This document shows positions 1 to 5,947 of a stretch of DNA of 8,490 nucleotides, piece after piece; position 1 is the first letter of the stretch; each line of letters starts with the position of its first letter. The DNA comes from Spirochaetales bacterium (GTDB lineage Bacteria > Spirochaetota > Spirochaetia > DTKZ01). The stretch covers positions 1 through 8,490 of the forward strand of contig JAGODW010000045.1 of the NCBI GenBank assembly GCA_017998025.1. Direction: 5' to 3'. Under the pieces are notes generated by a model, which was not told the DNA's origin, did no database searches, and saw nothing but the letters and a program-made list of their open reading frames with translations. The position numbers and the translations under genes are program-made.

Positions 1-2
1 CT

Positions 3-74
3 GTTCTAGAGTCCAGTGTGCCCAGGGAGGTAAATGAAAAGACATGGATGCAATCCACCCTTCATAGTTTTTAA
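3..74 (+). CDS. Possible C-terminal tail of an upstream gene (partial)
   Basis: Frame 3 is open from the window edge to a TAA at 72-74, giving 23 residues ending in TLHSF. The first 60 bases are visibly richer in G and C than the AT-rich stretch that follows, as expected where coding sequence gives way to an intergenic leader. No domain can be recognised from so short a piece. Frame 2, which ends with TGA at 35-37, is also open from the edge, so the choice of frame is uncertain. The gene may equally not exist. Confidence 0.25.
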   Translation, partial: VLESSVPREVNEKTWMQSTLHSF

Positions 75-114
75 TTATAGAATTGATTTCGCTTCGTTTC
101 ATGATACTCTATTG

Positions 115-120
115 TATAAC
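115..120 (+). promoter_or_regulatory. Possible -10 element for the epimerase gene
   Basis: TATAAC lies in the AT-rich leader, five of six matches to TATAAT. No convincing -35 hexamer sits 16-18 bp upstream; the nearest TTGATT at 83-88 is 26 bp away. A start near 127 would place both dyads at 137-170 in the transcribed leader. The call is weak. Confidence 0.25.
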
Positions 121-136
121 AACGGTGTAAAAACAC

Positions 137-155
137 AAGTTCTTAGAAAGAACTT
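137..155. repeat. Perfect 8-3-8 inverted repeat in the epimerase leader
   Basis: AAGTTCTT (137-144) and AAGAACTT (148-155) are perfect reverse complements separated by AGA. The dyad lies 35 bp upstream of the preferred ATG. It could be an operator for a dimeric repressor or a short RNA hairpin. Its arms are AT-rich with no T-run after it, so an intrinsic terminator is unlikely. Confidence 0.5.
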
Positions 156-156
156 T

Positions 157-170
157 ATGACATTTGTCAT
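157..170. repeat. Perfect 6-2-6 palindrome just before the epimerase ribosome binding site
   Basis: ATGACA (157-162) and TGTCAT (165-170) are perfect reverse complements around TT. The palindrome ends 7 bp before the ribosome binding site GAGG (178-181), so a bound protein or RNA structure here could affect expression of the epimerase gene. It also contains the upstream in-frame ATG at 164, which has no ribosome binding site. Confidence 0.45.
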
Positions 171-190
171 GTTCTTTGAGGAAACAACGT

Positions 191-1015
191 ATGAAAAATC
201 GATTTGCAGTTTGCAATGAACTCTTTGGAAAGATGGATTTAGAGCCATCTCTGGACCTATTGGCAAAAGAAGATTTCCAGGGTGTAGAGGTGGCACCGTA
301 TACTATCTTCGGAGATTTTTCATCCTCTTCAATAGAGAAAGGACTCCGGCGTCTTCAAAAGGGATTACAGAATTCAGGCCTTTCTTTTGTGGGATTCCAC
401 TGGCTCTTTGTAAAGCCGGAAGGCCTGAGGCTTGTTTCAGAAAATGTCGAGGAAAGAAAACGCGCCTGGGAGCATCTGCACCGGTTGATTGACCTGGCCG
501 GAGAATTGGGGGGAGGAGTACTGGTACTGGGTTCTCCCAAACAGAGGGCTACAGAAGGAATCTCAAAATGGAAAGCAGATTCGTACTTTCGGGAGGGCCT
601 TGCAGAAGCTGCGGAACGGGCGCACCGGAGATCCTCTGTAATTTTGCTCGAGGCATTATCTTCCGCGTATACGGATAGGGTAAACACACTGGAAGAAGCG
701 GAAGCCTATATCCGGAAGATCAACAGTGCCGGTCTTTCCGGAATGTTTGATTTTCACAATACAGGGGATGAAACAGAGCCGTGGGAACTTCTTATAGCAA
801 AGCATCGTTCTATTATCCGGCATGTACATTTGAATAATCAGGATGGAACCTGGCCTCGGAGTACAGAGATCCTGCAGTTTAAGCCTGCGTTTGATGTTTT
901 ATCTAAGACGCACTTTGACGGATGGGTCTCTCTTGAGATATTTACCGTGCCTCCGGATCCTGGAGTTGTTTTAAGAGAAACCAGACAATTCCTGACGGAA
1001 CTTTGGGAGGCGTAA
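191..1015 (+). CDS. Sugar-phosphate isomerase/epimerase family TIM-barrel protein
   Basis: This 274-residue protein resembles the xylose isomerase-like TIM-barrel family (AP endonuclease 2 fold), which includes hydroxypyruvate isomerase, tagatose/psicose 3-epimerase and IolE/IolI-type enzymes. These are cytoplasmic enzymes that use a divalent metal to isomerise or epimerise small sugars. Candidate metal ligands fall at the expected ends of strands: E154 (ILLEA), D187 (MFDFHN), H213 (HVHLNN) and E249 (SLEIF). The N-terminal GVEVAPYTI (31-39) is the usual first or second strand. I start at ATG 191 because GAGG at 178-181 sits 9 nt before it; the in-frame ATG at 164 lacks a ribosome binding site and would add nine residues. 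The length is normal for the family. Two dyads precede the gene, so it may be repressor-controlled. The substrate cannot be told from sequence, since neighbouring genes are unrelated to sugar metabolism. Confidence 0.85.
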   Translation: MKNRFAVCNELFGKMDLEPSLDLLAKEDFQGVEVAPYTIFGDFSSSSIEKGLRRLQKGLQNSGLSFVGFHWLFVKPEGLRLVSENVEERKRAWEHLHRLIDLAGELGGGVLVLGSPKQRATEGISKWKADSYFREGLAEAAERAHRRSSVILLEALSSAYTDRVNTLEEAEAYIRKINSAGLSGMFDFHNTGDETEPWELLIAKHRSIIRHVHLNNQDGTWPRSTEILQFKPAFDVLSKTHFDGWVSLEIFTVPPDPGVVLRETRQFLTELWEA

Positions 1016-1495
1016 TTAGAATCGCTTAACGTAGATGAGCCGGTCATCTCCCCTTCGATAGAAATCCCGGATATGGGCTTCAAGGACATAGTTATTCCGT
1101 TCATAGAAAGCCCGGGTTGGGGCATACTTTTCCTGGGAGGATGTTTCAATAATTAACAGCCTCCCGTTTGTTTCTCTTACCTGGTTTTCGGTAAACGTTA
1201 ATAACTGCTTTCCTACGCCTTCTCTCTGGAATCGGGGATCCACTGCGATCCAGTACAGGTCAAAGGTTCCTTCTGTAGCCGGGGTAGGACCGTAGCAAAC
1301 ATAGCCGAGGACTTGATTCTCACCTTCTGCAGTGTACAGGATGTAATCTTTTTGACCAGGCTCAAAGAGCCAGGCATCGATCAGTTCCCGGGCTACCTCG
1401 ATCTCTTCGGGAGTAAACATGCTGGTTTGGTCCAGGATGGTTAGGATCGGTGAACGGTCTTCTAAAGTAAAGGGACGAATCAGGGGGGATCTCAT
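1016..1495 (-). CDS. GNAT-family N-acetyltransferase
   Basis: This 159-residue protein is a single GNAT domain of normal length, expected to transfer an acetyl group from acetyl-CoA to an amine. Motif A is clear: the strand YWIAVDP (81-87) is followed by QREGVGK (90-96), the Q/R-x-x-G-x-G/A pyrophosphate loop that binds CoA. Motif B follows as LLIIETSS (113-120), then the YAPTRAFYERNNY segment (124-136) typical of the C-terminal helix and tyrosine region. Its ATG overlaps the stop of the upstream ATP-grasp gene (ATGA), and AAGGAG lies 8 nt before the start, so the two genes are translationally coupled. It may modify the product or substrate of the ATP-grasp enzyme; that is inference. The substrate is unknown. 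Its TAA abuts the stop of the convergent epimerase gene with no bases between them. Confidence 0.88.
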   Translation of the reverse strand: MRSPLIRPFTLEDRSPILTILDQTSMFTPEEIEVARELIDAWLFEPGQKDYILYTAEGENQVLGYVCYGPTPATEGTFDLYWIAVDPRFQREGVGKQLLTFTENQVRETNGRLLIIETSSQEKYAPTRAFYERNNYVLEAHIRDFYRRGDDRLIYVKRF

Positions 1496-2511
1496 AGGGA
1501 TGTCTCCTTGGCGTTAAGATGGGGAAGATTGTTCTGAATCAGAATGGAGAGAAACTCCGTGTAAGAAATATTTGCCGCCTCGAGGGATCGAACGTATCCG
1601 GCGGAAGGGGAAATATCCGGATTTGGATTGTACTCTAAAACATAGGGATTCCCCTGGAAATCCATCCGGAAATCAACCCGGCCATAATCCTTTCCGCCCA
1701 ATAGCCGAAACGTTCTTCGTGCTAGTTCTCTTAGGATTTTTGATGAGGGTTCCGTGAGAGATGCAGGACAAACGGAAGGGGTTCCTTTGTATTCCGGGCT
1801 CTCTTCGATCCATTTCGCTTCGTAGCTCACCAGGGGAGGGGAATCGGAGTCCAATCCTTGAAAGGATAGTTCAGAAATAGGGAGGATTTGCAGGACTCCC
1901 CTGCACTCCAGAAGACTCACACTAAATTCCCGTCCAATTATAAATTCCTCTATTAAAATCGGTTGACGGTACCGAAGGTACAGGTTTCGAACTATAGATT
2001 CCAGCTTTTCTCTCTGTTCAACAACGTTCTCCCGGGAGATACCCAGACTGGCATCTTCCCGGGAAGGTTTCACAATGAGGGGGAATCTCAACCCTTTGGT
2101 CTGGGGGTTTGTCTCACCTGTATACAGAGTCCATCGAGGGGTAGGGATCCCCTCAGAGGTAAGAAGCCGTTTGGTAATACTCTTGTCCTGCGCAATGCCC
2201 AGGGTTTTAGCCGAATTTCCTGTGAAGGGTACTTCCATCAGTTCGAGCAAGGCAGCTACGTGCATCTCCAGGCTGGCTTTTCCGTTAAACCCTTCGCAGA
2301 GGTTGAAGATCATATCCGGAGGCTGCCTTAAATCCGTTACCAGGCGGGAAATGTTCGTTAAGGGATATTCCTGGCAACGATACCCTGACTGCCTAAGGTG
2401 GAGAAGGACAGTTTCTGCTTCATCCTTTACGGCTGCTTCGGAAATCCGGTCCAGGCTGGTATCTGGGGACGACTCTGAAACCGCATTGTACAGAACCCAA
2501 AAACTCAGCAT
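1492..2511 (-). CDS. D-Ala-D-Ala ligase-like ATP-grasp enzyme
   Basis: This 339-residue cytoplasmic protein has the full ATP-grasp layout. It probably joins a carboxylate to an amine, forming an acyl-phosphate from ATP. Residues 67-100 match the Ddl N-terminal region, but the usual His-Gly is replaced by NLCEG (70-74), followed by LLELMEVPFTG. The ATP lysine is K148 (IVKPS), with a glycine-loop equivalent EDASLGI (152-158). LIEEFI (186-191) supplies the adenine-contacting acidic residues. The metal site includes D280 (GRVDFR), E293 and N295 in LEYNPNPDISPSAGY (292-306). True Ddl enzymes usually have EINTxPG there, so this is probably a related ligase of unknown substrate rather than the cell-wall Ddl. 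No good ribosome binding site precedes the ATG, but no other start codon exists before the upstream in-frame stop. It overlaps the GNAT gene by 4 bp. Confidence 0.85.
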   Translation of the reverse strand: MLSFWVLYNAVSESSPDTSLDRISEAAVKDEAETVLLHLRQSGYRCQEYPLTNISRLVTDLRQPPDMIFNLCEGFNGKASLEMHVAALLELMEVPFTGNSAKTLGIAQDKSITKRLLTSEGIPTPRWTLYTGETNPQTKGLRFPLIVKPSREDASLGISRENVVEQREKLESIVRNLYLRYRQPILIEEFIIGREFSVSLLECRGVLQILPISELSFQGLDSDSPPLVSYEAKWIEESPEYKGTPSVCPASLTEPSSKILRELARRTFRLLGGKDYGRVDFRMDFQGNPYVLEYNPNPDISPSAGYVRSLEAANISYTEFLSILIQNNLPHLNAKETSL

Positions 2512-2522
2512 GGAGCCACTGT

Positions 2523-2536
2523 ATCTGTCTTCAGAT
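2523..2536 (-). repeat. Small inverted repeat in the ATP-grasp leader
   Basis: ATCTG and CAGAT form perfect 5-bp arms around a 4-nt spacer, 11 bp before the ATP-grasp start codon. In the mRNA this would be a small hairpin where a ribosome binding site would normally lie, and no purine-rich site is visible there. Arms this short occur often by chance. Confidence 0.25.
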
Positions 2537-2565
2537 GTCCTGACAAGATATATAACAAAAAATGT

Positions 2566-2594
2566 TTGACGGAAGAGAATTTACAGCGTACAAT
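2566..2594 (+). promoter_or_regulatory. Near-consensus sigma70 promoter on the + strand
   Basis: TTGACG (2566-2571) and TACAAT (2589-2594) each match five of six consensus bases, and the spacer is exactly 17 bp. This is the best sigma70-type promoter in the window. It points away from the ATP-grasp gene into the intergenic gap and towards the 3' end of the convergent 566-residue gene, so it cannot drive any annotated protein gene. The expected start is about 2601. Confidence 0.6.
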
Positions 2595-2600
2595 AAAAGG

Positions 2601-2693
2601 CAACTTCCGGAGGAGAAAAAGGGGGATTTTCCTGCGTGGAGGAGTTTCCCGGAGGCAAAAGGGGAAAGGAGAGGTTCACTCTCCTTTTTTTTT
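2601..2693 (+). ncRNA. Candidate GGA-rich small RNA, possible CsrA/RsmA-binding RNA
   Basis: A near-consensus promoter and an intrinsic terminator bound a transcript of about 93 nt. No credible protein is encoded: the only open frame crossing it on this strand begins upstream of the predicted start and has no family features. The RNA can fold as CTTCCGG (2604-2610) with CCGGAGG (2649-2655, one G-U pair), enclosing a hairpin of AGGAGAAAA (2611-2619, one bulge) with TTTTCCT (2627-2633) whose loop carries GGGGGA. Seven GGA triplets occur (2609, 2612, 2624, 2638, 2641, 2651, 2668), where one or two would be expected by chance, though the stretch is purine-rich. Repeated GGA, including one in a loop, is the mark of RNAs that titrate CsrA/RsmA. 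It resembles no SRP, 6S, tmRNA or tRNA that I can see. Its last 18 nt are antisense to the end of the 566-residue gene. Confidence 0.42.
2665..2693 (+). terminator. Intrinsic terminator of the candidate small RNA
   Basis: AAAGGAGAG (2665-2673) pairs with CTCTCCTTT (2679-2687) across a GTTCA loop, and the run of T extends from 2685 to 2693 (nine T). This is a canonical Rho-independent terminator for + strand transcription. In the opposite direction the same stem is followed by TTTCCCCTTTT, a poorer U-tract, so it may also end the 566-residue gene's transcript. The stop codon of that gene lies in the loop. Confidence 0.65.
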
Positions 2694-4376
2694 GCTCCGG
2701 ATTGTTCTGGAAAAGGCTTCCCATGCTGCTTCCTGCTGACGGCGGGTGTACCTTGTTTTAGGCATCGACTTTTGAATGGAGGCCGGGGATTTTCTTTCAA
2801 CAGCCGCTTCTCGTGCAGTGGTTGAAGAGAGCATTTTTGAGCTTTTCCCCTGAAAACGGGACAGGTACGTGGAGTATCGACCGGAAATACGGAACCAAAT
2901 TTGTCTCCAGAACGATAATTGACCGAAGCCGCGGAGAAAGAGGTCTAACATACTTATGTGGAATAGATACAGCAGGCTTTTCAGCTGCTGCGAATCAGGT
3001 TGAAAATAGGCTTCCAGTTCTTTTTTTATCGTATCGGCGGACTGGAGTTTCTTTGTTTCCCTTGCATGAGAGTAGATCAGCTCAAACAGTATCTGTGGTT
3101 TTTCCAGAAACACGGCAAAGTCCGGGTCTATTTTTTTCAATCGATCCCTCATATCCTGTTCCAGCTGTTCTGTTCCAACAAAAAGAGTGCTTCGGGTTCT
3201 ATTGTTTGTTTTTATCCAATAGATCATTTCCTCTGTGTATGTTTCCAGTAAAATATCTCTGTATTGCCGTAAGCGCTCTATAAAAAAGGGATACCCTCGC
3301 TGGCGAATGAGGAAACCGGTTTTTAAGGGAATTAACTGAGGCAGATGGGTACCTTCTACATTCTCCAAGTACCTGCGGTAAAACTGGGCACGAAAGGAAT
3401 CGAACGTGTTTCCATATTTTCCTTTCAACGTCCCCAATCTTTCTTCAATCTGCCCTTTTTGAATCAAAGGTTCTGTTTGAGTTTCCAGGGTTCGTATCAC
3501 CGCATCCATGTCCTGTTCCCATTCAAAGGCTTCTTGATGTTTCCTTTTTTGTTCTTCTTCGTAGCAATGGAGAAGTTTCTCTAATACAAGGGTCAGGGGG
3601 AAGAAGTTTGTGTCCAGCATCGCCTTTCTACGTATTAGAGGATCTGAACCAATGGAATACATTCCCCGAATAATTTCCATCCAGTTTGCAGGATCTGAAC
3701 CTTCTGTACGTTTTCGTAGTTCTGAGATCGATAGAGAAAGGATTTTAGCCACCTCCAATGCGATATCGGGGTTATCCATATACTGACGTGCTTTGGCTCT
3801 GCCGTATTGGAGTAGCCGCTCACCCTCTCCGGCCGGGATCAACAGACATTCTTTTTCTGAAACAGGGAGCCGAAGAAGAATCGACCTATCTTCAGAGGGG
3901 GGATTAAATAGATCTACATACTCTGATTCAGAAACGTACAGAGTACATTCTTCCGGCATCTGGAAACCTTTCTTGTAGAGGAAAGATTCGAGGGGGAGGG
4001 GCATCTCCGGATCATAGTAAAATTCCGTAAGCATATTCTGGATGAGAGTGGTATAAAACCGGCAGTCGCCGGGATCGGTTAGAATGATATGCTCTTTATG
4101 CAATTCCCGATTTTCTATTTTTAGACGTACAATTCCACACCGGAGGGTAAAGAATTTATCAAGTAGTTGATCCAACTCAAAGGAAGGATTTTTAATAAGG
4201 CCGATTAACCGATTCAGAATCTGGGAATACGGGATAAAGGGTTGCCACTGCGAACAGAGGATATGAAAAATCTCCCTCTGGGTAGGAGAGAATCCACCGA
4301 GACCGGAAAGAAACTCTTCCTGCTTTTTAGGATCTAATTCTGCATATGAAGGGGGAGTGTTTTTTTGCTCCATCAT
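2676..4376 (-). CDS. Hypothetical protein, 566 residues, no recognised domain
   Basis: I do not recognise a family. The protein has no signal peptide or clear membrane segment and appears cytoplasmic. It is rich in charged helices: roughly 260-320 (including EEEQKRKHQEAFEWEQDM) may form a coiled coil, and 400-460 is another charged helical stretch. Residues 30-90 look like a small helical domain, perhaps winged-helix-like (PTQREIFHILCSQW, FFTLRCGIVRLKI), which is a weak impression. From about residue 500 the chain is basic and low in complexity, ending in RSKKKGE. Two adjacent ATG codons follow AAGGAG; the first has no spacing from it and the second 3 nt, so the real start may be residue 2. 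It lies 36 bp downstream of the secreted transglutaminase-like gene and is probably co-transcribed with it. The coding frame is unbroken and its composition is like its neighbours. Confidence 0.75.
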   Translation of the reverse strand: MMEQKNTPPSYAELDPKKQEEFLSGLGGFSPTQREIFHILCSQWQPFIPYSQILNRLIGLIKNPSFELDQLLDKFFTLRCGIVRLKIENRELHKEHIILTDPGDCRFYTTLIQNMLTEFYYDPEMPLPLESFLYKKGFQMPEECTLYVSESEYVDLFNPPSEDRSILLRLPVSEKECLLIPAGEGERLLQYGRAKARQYMDNPDIALEVAKILSLSISELRKRTEGSDPANWMEIIRGMYSIGSDPLIRRKAMLDTNFFPLTLVLEKLLHCYEEEQKRKHQEAFEWEQDMDAVIRTLETQTEPLIQKGQIEERLGTLKGKYGNTFDSFRAQFYRRYLENVEGTHLPQLIPLKTGFLIRQRGYPFFIERLRQYRDILLETYTEEMIYWIKTNNRTRSTLFVGTEQLEQDMRDRLKKIDPDFAVFLEKPQILFELIYSHARETKKLQSADTIKKELEAYFQPDSQQLKSLLYLFHISMLDLFLRGFGQLSFWRQIWFRISGRYSTYLSRFQGKSSKMLSSTTAREAAVERKSPASIQKSMPKTRYTRRQQEAAWEAFSRTIRSKKKGE

Positions 4377-4412
4377 CTCCTTCTTTAATTATACAGGTTA
4401 TTGCAACCTCCG

Positions 4413-5561
4413 CTAAGGGGTTATTTTTCCATGAAACGGAATGGGTATCCATTGAGTGGGGTCTGCCATGGTCTTGTTTATCAAACCTATCCCTACCTGA
4501 TCGGTCAATTCCGCCACTAAGTATGATTTCCCTTCAAACTCAATCCGAGCTCCTTCACCTGGAATATCTAAAGCGGCCATGGCATGCTGATAGGTGGAAG
4601 AAACCAGGAGAATCGAATCGTATCCCCAATTCCGCAGGAGAATAACATAGATCAGTGCACGTGCATCGCAGTCTCCCTTTGCAGAGAGCGCTGCTTCCAG
4701 AGGAGACTCAAGGTCGGAGAGGGACGGTTTCCGCTCGTAGGTAAAAGCCTGGAGAAGGCTTAAAAGTTCCTGGGGAATTCTTTCCCGGGGAATTTTCTGG
4801 GAAACAAAGTATTTCCCCAGTGCATCGGCAAGAGGGAAAAGACGCGGATACGTATCGCGATAGATGATCTGATAGTACCGCTTCCAGGCTTCCGGAAAGA
4901 GGTGAGGTTGATTTGCAAACTTTGCCAGGATTCGGGCTTCTCGTTCAATTACCACCGAATTTGCTTCTACTTCACCTGTCCCTACTGTCACAGGGAGGGA
5001 AGAATTCCCCCAGCGAACTGTTTTTTGCACAGGTTCGGGATCCGGGAAGCTTCGATAGAATTGGCTGATAGGACCCGGATATAGACGAGCTTCTTCCCCG
5101 GGAGCAAAGCTATCTAACAGTGAAAGGAGGAAATCGTGGTACTCCGGGTAGAACTGTTCAGCTGTAAAGGTCATGAGAAGATAGTTGTAAGAGTTCCCCT
5201 GAATTCCGACTACGTATCCCCGGGACGGATGTGTTCCAGCCTGGAAGGTGAAATCTGCCAGCACAGCATTGGACCCATTGTAGTTAAAGGGGGCTTCATC
5301 CCCCTGAGCTTTAAATTTATCTTTAACGAAGGATAGTATCTCCGATGCAGAGCGGAAGGCTTCGGCAGGAAAGACGGCTACCTGGAAGACGGCCCGGTGA
5401 AAGGAGTCTGTGAAGGAAACCAACTGTGGATCCTGGGCATCCAGCACCTCCCAGCCAGGAGGAAGGTCCAGAGTGTAACCGAAAGCGGTTACCTGTACGG
5501 TTTCCGCTGTAAGCCCGTATAGAAAAAGAAGTAAAAAGAGACATACCATCCATCGTTTCAT
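4413..5561 (-). CDS. Secreted transglutaminase-like protein with N-terminal PsbP/DcrB-like region
   Basis: This 382-residue protein begins with a signal peptide: MKR, then a hydrophobic stretch to about residue 17, with likely signal peptidase I cleavage after LTA (17-19). C7 lies too early for a lipobox. Residues 20-155 (YTLDLPPGWEVLD through FLLSLLDSF) look like the PsbP/DcrB-type fold found in many exported proteins. Residues 285-355 resemble a transglutaminase-like/cysteine-protease domain: GDCDARA puts the candidate nucleophile at C298, QHAMAAL gives H326, and the third residue may be E351 in YLVAELT, where Asp is more usual. It probably acts in the periplasm or at the surface on peptides or proteins; hydrolysis or amide exchange cannot be told apart. 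The ribosome binding site is weak. It is first of a probable two-gene unit with the 566-residue gene. The domain call is good, the role unknown. Confidence 0.8.
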   Translation of the reverse strand: MKRWMVCLFLLLFLYGLTAETVQVTAFGYTLDLPPGWEVLDAQDPQLVSFTDSFHRAVFQVAVFPAEAFRSASEILSFVKDKFKAQGDEAPFNYNGSNAVLADFTFQAGTHPSRGYVVGIQGNSYNYLLMTFTAEQFYPEYHDFLLSLLDSFAPGEEARLYPGPISQFYRSFPDPEPVQKTVRWGNSSLPVTVGTGEVEANSVVIEREARILAKFANQPHLFPEAWKRYYQIIYRDTYPRLFPLADALGKYFVSQKIPRERIPQELLSLLQAFTYERKPSLSDLESPLEAALSAKGDCDARALIYVILLRNWGYDSILLVSSTYQHAMAALDIPGEGARIEFEGKSYLVAELTDQVGIGLINKTMADPTQWIPIPFHGKITP

Positions 5562-5571
5562 ATTCTAATCA

Positions 5572-5599
5572 TCGACCGCAAAGAAGCCGAACATAAAAT
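5572..5599 (+). promoter_or_regulatory. Possible promoter for the 72-residue gene
   Basis: TCGACC (5572-5577) and TAAAAT (5594-5599) match four and five of six consensus bases with a 16-bp spacer. A start near 5606 would leave a leader of about 24 nt containing the ribosome binding site. The region is the 68-bp divergent gap between two genes, so a promoter must lie here or inside the neighbouring coding sequence. Confidence 0.35.
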
Positions 5600-5629
5600 T
5601 GAATACACGTTCTTGTGGGAGGCAACCCG

Positions 5630-5848
5630 ATGGAACGGTACCGGTTAGAGACAAAGGACGGTCTGGTTCATATTATTGCTGTACTATCTAGAGATAGGGA
5701 CAGCCTGGAATGCGAGGCGTTTCATTCCGATGGAACCCGGACCCTACGGATCCATCAAAGCTTCAATCGCTGTTTATTTGAACTGCTTCTTCGCCTGGGG
5801 ATAGTTCAACCATTGCAGGAAGAAAAGAGAATTGTGGGGAAAAGGTAG
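5630..5848 (+). CDS. Small hypothetical protein, 72 residues
   Basis: I do not recognise this protein. I choose ATG 5630 rather than the in-frame GTG at 5615 because GGGAGG (5617-5622) sits 7 nt before the ATG and overlaps the GTG, which makes it the strongest ribosome binding site in the window. The product has no signal peptide or membrane span. It begins MERYRLETKDG, runs through LVHIIAVLSRDRDSLECEAF, a pattern that suggests a small beta-sheet, and ends with a helix (FNRCLFELLLRLGIVQ) and a basic tail. Two cysteines (C28, C48) do not form a CxxC motif. It could be a small regulator or adaptor, but nothing in the sequence decides this. It is divergent from the transglutaminase-like gene and 99 bp upstream of the DUF2156 gene. 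Confidence 0.7.
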   Translation: MERYRLETKDGLVHIIAVLSRDRDSLECEAFHSDGTRTLRIHQSFNRCLFELLLRLGIVQPLQEEKRIVGKR

Positions 5849-5875
5849 AAAGAAATCTACCGGTTGGAAGAAGAG

Positions 5876-5927
5876 AGGGAGGCAGAAGAGGCTCTTTCCC
5901 TGTTCTAATTTGCCGTTTTTTGTTTTT
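5876..5927 (+). terminator. Possible terminator between the 72-residue gene and the DUF2156 gene
   Basis: AGGGA (5876-5880) can pair with TCCCT (5897-5901) around an inner AAGA/TCTT stem. Alternatively GGCA (5881-5884) pairs with TGCC (5911-5914), directly before a T-rich run (TTTTTT, G, TTTTT at 5916-5927). Stems are short and interrupted, so termination may be partial. If it works, the DUF2156 gene needs its own promoter, for which I see no good candidate. Confidence 0.35.
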
Positions 5928-5947
5928 CTTGTTAATTTAAATCCATT

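Noticed and set aside
34..219. 61-residue frame starting at ATG 34 after GGAGG
   Set aside because: The ribosome binding site is only 3 nt from the ATG, the frame runs through the AT-rich leader with both dyads, and it overlaps the true epimerase start. The protein has no family features.
2075..2569. 164-residue frame on the + strand opposite the ATP-grasp gene
   Set aside because: It is antisense to well-conserved ATP-grasp motifs and shows no ribosome binding site or family feature.
2668..2684. tRNA T-arm-like segment with GGTTCA in a 5-bp stem
   Set aside because: No acceptor, anticodon or D arm can be found around it, and it is directly followed by nine T, which fits a terminator.
2531..2700. 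A9 tract near the end of the 566-residue gene followed by a stem-loop, as a frameshift or slippage site adding about 49 residues
   Set aside because: The tract encodes three lysines five codons before the stop. The extension would read through the candidate small RNA and its promoter, and the extra residues are low in complexity. The T-run is better explained as the + strand terminator.
4388..4416. Perfect TATAAT on the - strand with TTAGCG 17 bp upstream, as a promoter for the 566-residue gene
   Set aside because: The -35 is poor (three of six), and transcription would begin inside the ribosome binding site about 5 nt from the ATG. Co-transcription with the transglutaminase-like gene is simpler.
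5615..5629. GTG start at 5615 adding five residues to the 72-residue protein
   Set aside because: The GTG overlaps the ribosome binding site GGGAGG, which is ideally spaced for ATG 5630.
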